Shown here: positions 1 through 8,353 of the stretch, piece by piece
Layout: every line of letters begins with the position of its first letter
Position numbering within the stretch: position 1 is the stretch's first letter
Source of the DNA: Streptomyces sp. NRRL S-31
Lineage (GTDB): Bacteria > Actinomycetota > Actinomycetes > Streptomycetales > Streptomycetaceae
Reading direction: 5' to 3'
Length of the DNA: 63,856 nt
Assembly: GCF_000718775.1 (NCBI RefSeq)
Contig: NZ_JOCB01000040.1
Span: 1-63,856, forward strand
Made by a program: the position numbers and the translations under genes
Notes under the pieces: generated by a model
Told to the model about the DNA's origin: nothing
The model's input: only the letters and a program-made list of their open reading frames with translations
The model's database searches: none

Positions 1-176
1 CCGCCGAGCCGTCCCGCGGGCGCGGGCCACCGCGCTGAGCCGGGTCCGCGGGCGGGCGGGTCATCGCGCCGCGCGGGGCCCGTGGGCGTGGGTCGCCGCG
101 CCGCGCCGGTCCCGTGGGCATGGGCGCCGCGACACGCCGGGTGACGGTCCGGTGGCCCACGGTGGCCCGGCTCCCG
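1..176. other. Spacer upstream of polA, no gene seen
   Basis: I see no coding region here. A GC-rich segment of about 32 bp is imperfectly duplicated around positions 65-127 (core CGCGCCGCGC followed by CCCGTGGGC). An open frame runs through the end of this stretch into polA. However, the promoter at 177-199 and the family alignment place the polA start at 207, so this stretch is probably untranslated. Confidence 0.5.
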
Positions 177-199
177 GTGTCAGTGCGGCGTGGCAGGAT
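177..199 (+). promoter_or_regulatory. PafBC/RecA-NDp-type promoter of polA
   Basis: The sequence reads GTGTCAGTG (177-185), 8 nt, then CAGGAT (194-199). Seven nucleotides later comes the GTG start of polA at 207. This matches the RecA-independent damage promoter known from mycobacteria (TTGTCRGTG-N8-TANNNT) in 8 of 9 upstream bases, with a C for T at the first -10 base. The geometry predicts a leaderless mRNA. The same element occurs at ogt, uvrB and uvrA in this window. The polA copy is the least perfect of the four. Confidence 0.65.
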
Positions 200-206
200 C
201 GGGGAC

Positions 207-2933
207 GTGGCGAAGACAGCACCGAAGCAGACCGACAAGACCCCCGGCGGGACCCGTCCCCGGCTGATGCTCATGGACGGGCACTCGCTGGCCTACCGCG
301 CGTTCTTCGCGCTGCCCGCGGAGAACTTCACGACCGCGACCGGCCAGCCGACGAACGCGATCTACGGCTTCGCGTCGATGCTGGCCAACACCCTGCGTGA
401 CGAGGCGCCCACGCACTTCGCGGTGGCCTTCGACGTCTCCCGCAAGACCTGGCGCTCCGAGCGGTTCACCGAGTACAAGGCGAACCGCTCCAAGACGCCG
501 GACGAGTTCAAGGGCCAGGTCGAGCTGATCGGCGAGCTGCTCGACGCGATGCACGCGCAACGCTTCGCCGTGGAGGGGTTCGAGGCGGACGACATCATCG
601 CCACCCTCGCCACCCAGGCCGAGGCCGAGGGCTTCGAGGTACTGATCGTCACCGGGGACCGCGACTCCTTCCAGCTGGTCACCGAGCACACCACCGTGCT
701 CTACCCGACGAAGGGCGTCTCCGAGCTGACCCGGTTCACCCCGGAGAAGGTTCTCGAGAAGTACGGCTTGACGCCCGCCCAGTACCCGGACTTCGCGGCC
801 CTGCGCGGCGACCCGTCCGACAACCTCCCCGGCATCCCCGGCGTCGGCGAGAAGACCGCCGCCAAGTGGATCAACCAGTTCGGCTCCTTCGCCGAGCTGG
901 TCGAGCGGGTCGAGGAGGTCAAGGGCAAGGCCGGGCAGAACCTCCGCGACCACCTGGAGTCGGTCAAGCTCAACCGCGCGCTCACCGAGCTGGAGCGGCG
1001 GGTCGAGCTGCCGAAGGCGGTCACCGACCTGGAGCGGTCCCCGTACGACCGCAAGGCCGTCGCGATGGTCCTGGACACCCTGGAGATCCGCAACCCGTCC
1101 CTGCGCGAACGCCTCTTCGCCGTCGACCCGGGCGCGGAGGAGACCGAGGCCGCCCCGGTCGCCGCCGACGGCGTCGAGATCGACGGCAGCGTCCTGGGCA
1201 CCGGCGAGCTGGCCCCCTGGCTCGCCGAGCACGGCACCGGGCCATTGGGCGTGGCCACCGTCGATACCTGGGCGCTGGGCACCGGCTCGGTCGCCGAGGT
1301 CGCCCTGGCCGCGGCCGGGGGAGCGGCGGCCTGGTTCGACCCGGCCGAACTGGACGAGGCCGACGAGACCGCGTTCGCCGCCTGGCTGGCCGACGCCGGC
1401 CGCCCCAAGGTGTTCCACGACGCCAAGGGCGCCATGCGCGTCTTCGCCGAGCACGGCTGGCGCATCGAGGGCGTCGGCATGGACACCGCCCTCGCCGCCT
1501 ACCTGGTCAAGCCGGGCCGCCGCTCCTTCGACCTGGACGCGCTCTCCCTGGAGTACCTGCACCGCGAGCTGGCCCCCGCCGCCGCGGCCGACGGCCAGCT
1601 GGCCTTCGGCGCGGACGACGGCGCCGAGGCCGAGGCCCTGATGATCCAGGCCCGCGCGGTGCTCGACCTGGGCGAGGCCTTCGGGGAGCGTCTCGCGGAG
1701 GTGGGCGCCGCCGACCTGCTCCGGGACATGGAGCTGCCGACCTCCGTACTGCTCGCCCGCATGGAGCGGCACGGCATCGCGGCCGACCGGGCGCACCTCG
1801 AATCGATGGAGCAGATGTTCGCGGGCGCGGTGCAGCAGGCCGTGAAGGAGGCGCACGCGGCGGCCGGCCATGAGTTCAACCTGGGCTCGCCCAAGCAGCT
1901 CCAGGAGGTCCTCTTCGGCGAGCTGGCCCTGCCCAAGACCAAGAAGACCAAGACCGGCTACACCACCGACGCCGACGCCCTGGCCTGGCTCGCCACCCAG
2001 ACCGACAACGAACTGCCGGTGATCATGCTCCGGCACCGGGAGCAGGCGAAGCTCCGGGTCACGGTCGAGGGCCTGATCAAGACCATCGCGGCGGACGGCC
2101 GGATCCACACCACCTTCAACCAGACGGTGGCCGCGACCGGACGCCTGTCCTCCACGGACCCGAACCTCCAGAACATCCCGGTCCGCACCGACGAGGGCCG
2201 GGCGATCCGCCGGGGCTTCGTGGTCGGCGAGGGCTTCGAGTCCCTGATGACCGCGGACTACAGCCAGATCGAACTGCGCGTGATGGCCCACCTCTCCGAG
2301 GACGAGGGTCTGATCCGGGCGTTCACCTCGGGCGAGGACCTGCACACCACGGCCGCCTCCCAGGTGTTCGGCGTCGAGCCCGGCGCGGTGGACGCGGAGA
2401 TGCGGCGGAAGATCAAGGCGATGTCGTACGGCCTCGCCTACGGCCTGTCCGCGTTCGGCCTCTCCCAGCAGCTGAACATCGAGGCGGCCGAGGCCCGCGC
2501 CCTCATGGACGCCTACTTCGAGCGTTTCGGCGGCGTCCGGGACTATCTGCGCCGCGCGGTCGACGAGGCGCGGGCCACCGGCTACACGGCGACGCTCTTC
2601 GGCCGCCGCCGGTACCTGCCCGACCTCAACAGCGACAACCGCCAGCGCCGTGAGGCGGCCGAGCGCATGGCCCTCAACGCGCCCATCCAGGGCACGGCGG
2701 CCGACATCGTCAAGCTCGCCATGCTCAAGGTGGACGGCGCCCTGCGGGCGGCGGACCTCCGGTCCCGCATGCTCCTCCAGGTCCACGACGAAATCGTCCT
2801 GGAGATCGCCCCCGGCGAGCGGACGGCCGTGGAGGAGATCGTCCGCCGCGAGATGGCCGCCGCCGTGCGGCTGAAGGCCCCGCTGGACGTCTCGGTCGGC
2901 GTGGGCCCGGACTGGGAGTCGGCCGCGCACTAG
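207..2933 (+). CDS. polA: DNA polymerase I
   Basis: This is DNA polymerase I (908 aa), which fills gaps after excision repair and removes Okazaki primers. The N-terminal 5'-nuclease domain (about residues 15-310) begins with MDGHSLAYRAFF, where D24 is a metal-binding aspartate. The middle region has the exonuclease fold position but no DxE motif, so proofreading is probably absent, as in Taq-type enzymes. The C-terminal polymerase domain carries DYSQIELRVMAH (D684) and QVHDEIVLE (H860-D861-E862). The frame is open upstream to 114. I chose GTG 207 because it follows a damage-type -10 box by 7 nt and because family members begin near KTAPKQ. The gene is monocistronic, with a strong hairpin after the stop. 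Confidence 0.96.
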   Translation: MAKTAPKQTDKTPGGTRPRLMLMDGHSLAYRAFFALPAENFTTATGQPTNAIYGFASMLANTLRDEAPTHFAVAFDVSRKTWRSERFTEYKANRSKTPDEFKGQVELIGELLDAMHAQRFAVEGFEADDIIATLATQAEAEGFEVLIVTGDRDSFQLVTEHTTVLYPTKGVSELTRFTPEKVLEKYGLTPAQYPDFAALRGDPSDNLPGIPGVGEKTAAKWINQFGSFAELVERVEEVKGKAGQNLRDHLESVKLNRALTELERRVELPKAVTDLERSPYDRKAVAMVLDTLEIRNPSLRERLFAVDPGAEETEAAPVAADGVEIDGSVLGTGELAPWLAEHGTGPLGVATVDTWALGTGSVAEVALAAAGGAAAWFDPAELDEADETAFAAWLADAGRPKVFHDAKGAMRVFAEHGWRIEGVGMDTALAAYLVKPGRRSFDLDALSLEYLHRELAPAAAADGQLAFGADDGAEAEALMIQARAVLDLGEAFGERLAEVGAADLLRDMELPTSVLLARMERHGIAADRAHLESMEQMFAGAVQQAVKEAHAAAGHEFNLGSPKQLQEVLFGELALPKTKKTKTGYTTDADALAWLATQTDNELPVIMLRHREQAKLRVTVEGLIKTIAADGRIHTTFNQTVAATGRLSSTDPNLQNIPVRTDEGRAIRRGFVVGEGFESLMTADYSQIELRVMAHLSEDEGLIRAFTSGEDLHTTAASQVFGVEPGAVDAEMRRKIKAMSYGLAYGLSAFGLSQQLNIEAAEARALMDAYFERFGGVRDYLRRAVDEARATGYTATLFGRRRYLPDLNSDNRQRREAAERMALNAPIQGTAADIVKLAMLKVDGALRAADLRSRMLLQVHDEIVLEIAPGERTAVEEIVRREMAAAVRLKAPLDVSVGVGPDWESAAH

Positions 2934-2944
2934 CCGACGGCACA

Positions 2945-2998
2945 CGGACGGAGGGGGGCGTCGGGGCGAACACCTCGCGACGGCGCCCCCTCCGTCCG
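2945..2998 (+). terminator. Rho-independent-like hairpin after polA
   Basis: The left arm (2945-2963) starts CGGACGGAGGGGG and the right arm (2978-2998) ends CCCCCTCCGTCCG. Together they form a long GC stem about 12 nt after the polA stop. It has no U-tract, which is usual for Streptomyces terminators. Confidence 0.8.
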
Positions 2999-3024
2999 CC
3001 CCCAGCCCCCACCGGCCCGCACCA

Positions 3025-3438
3025 CCGGACCCCCTCAGCCGTACGCCTGTGCGGGAGGCGCCTGCCGGGTTCCGCCGCCGGAGGCCTGAGCCGTTGCGCC
3101 TGCGGGAGCCCTCACCGGGCCTGCTTGGCCGGACCCCCTCAGCCGTACGCCTGTGCCGGAGGCGCCTGCCGGGTTCCGCCGCCGGAGGCCTGAGCCGTTG
3201 CGCCTGCGGGAGCCCTCACCGGGCCTGCTTGGCCGGACTCCCTTAGTCGTACGCCTGTGCGGGAGGCGCCTGCGGGGTTCCGCTGCCGGATGCCTGAGCC
3301 GTTGCCTCTGCGGGAGCCCCCACCGGCCCGCATCACCGGACCCTCTCAGCCGTACGCCTCCGCCTGAGCCTGCACCGGGTCCTGTTGCCGGACGGCTCGG
3401 TCGCCTGCCTCAAGAGCCTTCACCGGCAGCCTCCCGGC
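3025..3438. repeat. Tandem array of a ~104-bp unit, degenerating rightwards
   Basis: Copies start with CCGGACCCCCTCAGCCGTAC or a near variant at 3025, 3129, 3233 and 3336. The period is 104, 104 and 103 bp, and a fifth much-diverged copy follows. The first two copies are almost identical; later copies lose bases and sequence. The period is not a multiple of three, so it is not a protein repeat, and no plausible gene covers it. From about 3440 to 3748 I see no gene, only GC-rich sequence with a short (CCGGCG)n run near 3475-3495. Confidence 0.85.
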
Positions 3439-3748
3439 CGGATTCCCTCGCAGGACAGCCCGGTTCCGTCGTGCCGGCGCCGGCGCCGGCGCCGGTGTCG
3501 GTGCCGGTAGGCGAAGGTCGGTGGCGCGGCGGTGTCGGCCGGTCCTCGCGGTGCCGGCGAGCCGCGGCGCAACCACGCCGACCGACCCCGCGGGGCCGGT
3601 GGGCGGCGGTGGCGCGGGACCCGTCGCGTCCGGGACCCGACCCTGCCCCACCCACCCGCGGCAAGCACGCCGGGCCCCCGGGGGACCCGTCACTCTCGTG
3701 GCCCCCGCCAAAACGCCCCGGACCCCCCGCAGCCGCAACACTGCGGGC

Positions 3749-4150
3749 ATGGGTATACGCACGCTTCACCGCCGGACGCCCGTGGCAGTCGCCGGGCTCT
3801 GGGCGGACGCCGCCTCGGCGCAGGCCGTGCCCGCCGCGCCGGTCCCGGCCCTCGCGCCCGACGCGAGCACCGCCCGCATCCCGGCCGACCCGGCCACGAC
3901 GTTCCGCGGCGCCACCAGGGGTCTGAGACACCGGTTCGCCGGGCGCCCGGCCCGCGTCCCGGACTGGCGCCAGTGGGCCGACCTGGCCCGCGGCTACCTC
4001 GCCCTCACCCTCACCCTGGTCCCGCGATCACGCCCCCGGCGCGAACTCACGGTCTTCGTGGCGTCCCTCACCGAGCGACCGGCCGCCCCCGGCCCGCACC
4101 GACCACCTCGGCGCGGCCCCCGGGACCAGCGGCCGGACGCCAGAGCCTGA
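3749..4150 (+). CDS. Small actinobacterial protein of unknown function (MGIRTLHRR family)
   Basis: This 133-aa basic, proline- and alanine-rich protein begins MGIRTLHRRTPVAVAGLWAD. I recall proteins with the same MGIRTLHRR start, an APDASTARIP-like middle and a TVFVASLTER-like C-terminal segment from other Streptomyces. Here the matching segments are ALAPDASTARIPADPATT and LTVFVASLTERPAAPG. There is no signal peptide, membrane span or catalytic motif. The 3' end overlaps the 3' end of the convergent DUF4184 gene by 83 bp, which is large and lowers confidence. No clear ribosome binding site is visible. Confidence 0.5.
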   Translation: MGIRTLHRRTPVAVAGLWADAASAQAVPAAPVPALAPDASTARIPADPATTFRGATRGLRHRFAGRPARVPDWRQWADLARGYLALTLTLVPRSRPRRELTVFVASLTERPAAPGPHRPPRRGPRDQRPDARA

Positions 4151-4928
4151 CCGCCACGGCGTAGAGCAGCAACCCCGCGACCACTCCCGCGCCCACGCCG
4201 AAGCACAGGGTGGGCACCAGTTCCCAGGGCCGCGCCGCCGTACCGCCCCGCTCCCGCCAGCGCGCCGTCCGCTGCGCCGCCGCGGCCAGCGCACAGCCGC
4301 CGATCACCGCGAACGACCACCACCGGTCCCGCACGGACAGCTCCGGCACCCCCGTCGGCACCCCGCCCGGCGCCCGCCGCAGCGCACGCGCCACGAACAC
4401 CGCGATCAGCACGGCACCCGTCACGGACGACCCGTACTGGAGCCAGGTGAACAGCGGCACGCCCGCCGGGCGGTCCCGTCCGATGGCCGGAAACAGCCGT
4501 GAGCCCCACCGGTCGTGATGGGTGAACGCGTCCCACACCACATGGGTGAGCGCGCCGAGCACCGCCGACGCGTACCACCACCCCGCCGACGCGGCCCGCA
4601 CGCGCCCGCGTGGCGTCCCGCAGCACAGCAGGGCGGCCGGCCGGTCCTGCCACGCCCGGGGCAGCAACGCCACCGACGGCTCCCGGACCAGCAGCCACAG
4701 CCCCGCCAGGGCGCAGGCGAGGAACACGTCGACCGTGATGACCCCGGTGAACGCGTGCGTGACCGTGCCGAACTCCATCCCGCCCGGCAGGACACCGGCC
4801 GCGTAGTAGGGCAGGTCGGGAGCGAAGGACCCCGTGACGAGCAACACGGGCACCAGCCGGCCCCGGCCGGACCCGTCCCGGCGGACCGCCGGCAGCACGG
4901 CCGCCGCATGACTGAGAGTGAACGGCAC
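4068..4928 (-). CDS. DUF4184 family membrane protein
   Basis: A 286-aa integral membrane protein starting from GTG with PFTLSHAAAVLP, the signature opening of DUF4184 proteins. It has several hydrophobic spans (around residues 25-50, 55-80, 105-130, 150-175, 195-215 and 235-255). A DLPYY motif and conserved histidines (AFTG and HVVWDAFTHHDRWG) resemble metal-dependent membrane hydrolases, but the activity is not established. It is transcribed divergently from the lytic transglycosylase and converges with the small gene at 3749. Confidence 0.8.
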   Translation of the reverse strand: MPFTLSHAAAVLPAVRRDGSGRGRLVPVLLVTGSFAPDLPYYAAGVLPGGMEFGTVTHAFTGVITVDVFLACALAGLWLLVREPSVALLPRAWQDRPAALLCCGTPRGRVRAASAGWWYASAVLGALTHVVWDAFTHHDRWGSRLFPAIGRDRPAGVPLFTWLQYGSSVTGAVLIAVFVARALRRAPGGVPTGVPELSVRDRWWSFAVIGGCALAAAAQRTARWRERGGTAARPWELVPTLCFGVGAGVVAGLLLYAVAVRLWRPAAGPGGRAEVVGAGRGRPVAR

Positions 4929-5245
4929 CCAGGCCTCCCGGACGTTCGCGGCCCGTACTCCGGCGCCGGTGAATCAGGTCCGCCCAGTATGCGTGACGCC
5001 GTCCTGGGGCATCCGCGGCAACGACAGTTGGCCAACCGGTGAAATCGGGGCGCCAACAGGTGCCCGATCACAGCAAGTTGTCGTAGGGTCACCTGGGTCC
5101 CCGTACCGGGCGCACGGTCGTACGCACGGCGTACGGAGGCAGAGGCGGAACAGGGGCAACCGAAGCACCGGGTCAACCGTCCCACCAGAGCGAGGCAGCA
5201 CAGACGGAGACGGACGCGCGGGCGTCCACAGGAGGGGTTCACTCT
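4929..5245. other. Divergent spacer between DUF4184 and lytic transglycosylase genes
   Basis: No gene is seen. The lytic transglycosylase reads from ATG 5246 with a strong Shine-Dalgarno (AGGAGGGG) about 8 nt upstream. A TAGGGT box near 5079-5084 could be a -10 for a leader of about 150 nt. Because wall hydrolases of Streptomyces are often under c-di-AMP riboswitches, I looked for that aptamer, but its conserved blocks are not clearly present. Confidence 0.45.
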
Positions 5246-7033
5246 ATGGCGGCGCATTTCGGCAGGCGGCTGCGCAAGGGAGCGGCGACCACCGCCGTGG
5301 CCGCGGCGGCGGTCGCGGCTCTCTCCGCGTCCCAGGCACCGGTAGCGGCCGGCGACGAGCCCGACAGACCGACGACGGCCGGCGCCGCGACCTCCGTACC
5401 GGAAGGCGACGCCAATGCCGGCGCCAACGCCACCGGCAACTCGCCCTACTACACGGACCTGCCGCCGCTGAAGAGCCCGGCGCCCAGCGCCTCGCCGAGC
5501 GTCGGCACCCCGGTCACCCGGGCCGAGGGCGAGGCCGGCATCCCGGCGACGGTCCTCGACGCGTACCGGAAGGCCGCGGCCGAACTGCGCTCCGCCAAGC
5601 CCGGCTGCAACCTGCCCTGGCAACTGCTGGCCGCCATCGGCAACGTCGAGTCGGGCCAGGCGCGCGGCGGGCAGGTCGACGCCGACGGCACCACGCTGCG
5701 CCGGATCCTGGGCCCGCAGCTCGACGGCAACGGCTTCGCGCTCATCCCGGACACCGACAACGGCGCCTACGACGGCAACAGCGACTACGACCAGGCCGTC
5801 GGCCCCATGCAGTTCATCCCGTCCACCTGGGCGTGGGCCGGCCGCGACGGCAACGGGGACGGCAAGAAGGACCCGAACAACGTCTACGACGCGGCGCTCG
5901 CCGCGGGCCATTACCTGTGCCGCAACGACTGGGACCTGTCCCGCGAGGGCGACCTGCACAGCGCGATCCTCAGCTACAACAACTCGCAGGACTACCTCAA
6001 CCTGGTCCTGAACTGGATGGAGTACTACCGCAAGGGCTCCCACTCCGTCCCCGACGGCTCCGGCGGTCTGCCCGGGCACCGCAGCGACGAGGACCCCACC
6101 ACGTCCCCGCGCCCCTCCCACCCGCCGACGACCAAGCCGGACCCCAAGCCGCACAAGCCCGCGGACGGCGGCGGCAAGGACGGCGGCGGCAAGGACGGCG
6201 ACCACAACGGCGGAGGCGAGCACGGCGGGAACGGGGGATCCGGGACCCCCACCCCCGAGCCGCCGAAGCCGCCCGTCCCGCCGACGACCCCGCCGACCCC
6301 GACCGACCTGGTGGACCACCTCAGGGACGCGGGCACCCGGCAGCTCACCGCGATGGCCGGCGACGCCTTCACCGAGCGCATCGGCACCCGCGCCGAGACC
6401 AAGGTCGGCAAGTCCGTGGCCAAGGTCCGGGTCCGGTTCACCATCACCGGTGACACGGACGCCACCTTCGCCGGCGGCGAGACCGTGGCCACGGTCGCCA
6501 CCGACGACAAGGGCGTGGCGCTGGCGCCGGCGCTCCAGGCCGGCGAGAAGACCGGCGACTTCAAGGTCACCGCGGCCGTCGTGGGCCGCACGCTCAAGGG
6601 CGTCGACTACACGGCGACCGTCACCGCGCGCGCCGCCGACCTCCTGGCCCGCACCAGCGACACCCCGCTGACCTGCACGCCGGGCGGCGAGTTCGCCGAC
6701 CGGGTCCAGGTGAAGGCGACGTACAAGGGCGCCGTCGCGGACGGGGTGGCGGCCACCGCCACGCTGGTCACGTCCGCGCTGGACGCCACGGAGAACAGCG
6801 AGGGCCCGTTCTTCAAGGACGCCGACGGCAAGGCCGTACGCACCCTCACCGGCCTCCGGACGGACGCCAAGGGCCTGCTCACGCTGCCCAAACTGTACGC
6901 CGACACCACCACCGGCACCTTCCTGCTCCGGATCACCACCACGGGCGGCGCGACGCTCAACGTGGAGCTGAAGGTGGCAGCCGCCACCAGCGCGCCGGAG
7001 CTTCCGTTGCCGAGCCCGTCCGCCTCCTCCTGA
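5246..7033 (+). CDS. Secreted lytic transglycosylase (SLT/MltB-like) with Pro-rich linker and C-terminal beta domains
   Basis: This is a 595-aa exported peptidoglycan hydrolase. Residues 1-36 form a Sec signal peptide (FGRRLRKGAATT, hydrophobic Ala run, cleavage near AGD). The catalytic domain (about 95-265) has LPWQLLAAIGNVESGQA with the general acid E135, then QAVGPMQFIPSTWAWAGRDGNGDG and YLCRNDWDL, typical of the MltB/SLT_2 fold in actinobacteria. A Pro/Gly/Asp-rich linker (about 275-355) follows. A C-terminal region of about 230 residues has repeated Ala-Thr-Val beta-strand patterning and may bind wall or extend the enzyme. There is no LPXTG anchor, so it is released or wall-associated. 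Both neighbours are separately transcribed. Confidence 0.85.
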   Translation: MAAHFGRRLRKGAATTAVAAAAVAALSASQAPVAAGDEPDRPTTAGAATSVPEGDANAGANATGNSPYYTDLPPLKSPAPSASPSVGTPVTRAEGEAGIPATVLDAYRKAAAELRSAKPGCNLPWQLLAAIGNVESGQARGGQVDADGTTLRRILGPQLDGNGFALIPDTDNGAYDGNSDYDQAVGPMQFIPSTWAWAGRDGNGDGKKDPNNVYDAALAAGHYLCRNDWDLSREGDLHSAILSYNNSQDYLNLVLNWMEYYRKGSHSVPDGSGGLPGHRSDEDPTTSPRPSHPPTTKPDPKPHKPADGGGKDGGGKDGDHNGGGEHGGNGGSGTPTPEPPKPPVPPTTPPTPTDLVDHLRDAGTRQLTAMAGDAFTERIGTRAETKVGKSVAKVRVRFTITGDTDATFAGGETVATVATDDKGVALAPALQAGEKTGDFKVTAAVVGRTLKGVDYTATVTARAADLLARTSDTPLTCTPGGEFADRVQVKATYKGAVADGVAATATLVTSALDATENSEGPFFKDADGKAVRTLTGLRTDAKGLLTLPKLYADTTTGTFLLRITTTGGATLNVELKVAAATSAPELPLPSPSASS

Positions 7034-7042
7034 CGGCACACC

Positions 7043-7079
7043 AGGGCGCCCCTTCCGCTCACGGCGGGAGGGGCGCCCT
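7043..7079 (+). terminator. Hairpin after lytic transglycosylase gene
   Basis: AGGGCGCCCCTTCCG (7043-7057) pairs with CGGGAGGGGCGCCCT (7065-7079) with one G-T wobble and a 7-nt loop. It starts 9 nt after the stop codon. Confidence 0.8.
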
Positions 7080-7198
7080 CGTCCGTCGCGTGCACCGCTG
7101 TTCTCATCTCGCGCGCGCGTTGCTACGGTGCCGGACCTGACGCTCCATCAGGAACCCGTCAGGTCCCCAGGACCCGACCGCCCGCCGGGAGGCCCCGC

Positions 7199-7333
7199 AT
7201 GCGCGCCCTGCTCGCCGCCGCGACCGGTCTCGCCCTCGCGCTCCTGCTGGTCGTCGGGATCAGCGCGCTGGGCTCGCCGACGGGCCCTCAGTCCCCCAAG
7301 CCGCTGCTGACGACGGTGCCCCCGCACCCGTAG
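7199..7333 (+). CDS. SPW_0924-type small membrane protein
   Basis: A 44-aa protein that opens MRALLAAATGLALALLLVVG: one hydrophobic span (residues 2-24) with a short polar tail ending KPLLTTVPPHP. GGGAGG lies 6 nt upstream of the ATG. The gene lies 27 bp before the DUF3068 gene and is probably cotranscribed with it. The composition and the tail match small proteins annotated SPW_0924 family in Streptomyces. It could be a single-span membrane peptide or an uncleaved signal anchor; its function is unknown. Confidence 0.8.
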   Translation: MRALLAAATGLALALLLVVGISALGSPTGPQSPKPLLTTVPPHP

Positions 7334-7360
7334 CCGCGCCCGTCCGGGAGGGAGGCCGGC

Positions 7361-8353
7361 ATGCGCCGCAAGGCCAGCCTGGTCCTGCTCGCCTGCGCCG
7401 TGTTCTGCGCGGCGCTGTCCCCGCTGCTGCGCTGGTACGCCTTCCCGCGCCTGGCCCGCATCCCGCCGAACCAGTACCAGGACATGGTTTTGGAGGCCGA
7501 GGGCGCCACCCTCCTCGACTACGGCACCATGCGCGCGAAGAAGGTCCCCAAGGTCACCATCGTGCAGACCCTCAAGGGCGACGTGGAGGCCGCGCGGCGG
7601 ATCGGGAGGACGGCGGGACGGCCGGTCGCCGTCTGGGACGGCCTGTCCTACGTCCAGGGCCCCGACGGCAAGATGGTCTCCAAGGTGCCCGAACGGTACA
7701 TCTTCGACGCCCACAGCCAGGCCCCCGTGCACGCCACCGGCGAGACGGTCGACGGCGACCCGGTGAGACGCCAGGGCATCGAGTTCAAGTGGCCCTTCCC
7801 GACCCAGCGGCGGGACTACGAGTACTTCGACGCGCAGACCCGCACCACCAGCCCCATCCACTACGGGGGCACCCGGACCTTCCGCGGCCTGACGGTCTAC
7901 TGCTTCGAGCAGACCATCCCCTGGACCAAGGTCCCCATGCCGAAGACCATGCCCGTGCGGGGCATCACCCCCGAGACGGTCGCCCGGACGGGCACCACCC
8001 GGTGGTACGCCACGGTCCGCAGGTTCTGGGTCGAACCGGTCACCGGGGCGCCCGTCTACGGCGAGGAGATCCACCGCGAGGAACTGCGCGGCGGCACCCT
8101 GCTCGGCGGCCGCGCCAAGGTCACCGCCTTCGCCGGGCACGTGAAGATGCGCGAGGACTACATCGAGCACACGGTCGCCCTGGTCAGGCACAACCGCACC
8201 GCCGTCCTGGCCCTCACCTCGCACGCCCCCCGGGGCTTCCTCGCCCTCGGCACCTCCCTGCTCGCCCTCTCCCTGTGGCCGGAGGCCCGCGCCCGCCGCC
8301 CGCGGGACCCCGCGCCCGCCCCGGCGGGGGAACCCGGACCGGTCAGCGCCTGA
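7361..8353 (+). CDS. DUF3068 (PorA-type) membrane-anchored protein
   Basis: A 330-aa protein with an N-terminal hydrophobic segment (residues 5-25, LVLLACAVFCAALSPLL). A long extracytoplasmic domain follows, with conserved WDGLSYVQGPDG, FKWPFPTQRRDYEYFD, GLTVYCFEQTIPW and RRFWVEPVTGAPVYGEE blocks. A second span near 285-305 leads to a short Arg-rich tail. These blocks identify the DUF3068/PorA family of actinobacteria, a surface protein family without a settled function. It has GGGAGG at its start and ends 11 bp inside the convergent hrpB gene. Confidence 0.85.
   Translation: MRRKASLVLLACAVFCAALSPLLRWYAFPRLARIPPNQYQDMVLEAEGATLLDYGTMRAKKVPKVTIVQTLKGDVEAARRIGRTAGRPVAVWDGLSYVQGPDGKMVSKVPERYIFDAHSQAPVHATGETVDGDPVRRQGIEFKWPFPTQRRDYEYFDAQTRTTSPIHYGGTRTFRGLTVYCFEQTIPWTKVPMPKTMPVRGITPETVARTGTTRWYATVRRFWVEPVTGAPVYGEEIHREELRGGTLLGGRAKVTAFAGHVKMREDYIEHTVALVRHNRTAVLALTSHAPRGFLALGTSLLALSLWPEARARRPRDPAPAPAGEPGPVSA

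Noticed and set aside
180..2945. Very long leftward open frame opposite polA
   Set aside because: It is the antisense shadow expected from GC-rich third positions. Its translation is Gly/Arg/Val-rich without family motifs, and polA on the other strand is certain.
4929..5245. Possible c-di-AMP (ydaO) riboswitch upstream of the lytic transglycosylase
   Set aside because: Streptomyces wall hydrolases often have one, but I could not find its conserved blocks in order. A covariance search with RF00379 would decide.
4421..7039. 872-codon leftward frame opposite the lytic transglycosylase
   Set aside because: It is low-complexity Arg/Gly/Ala sequence with no ribosome site. The opposite strand has a signal peptide and catalytic motifs.
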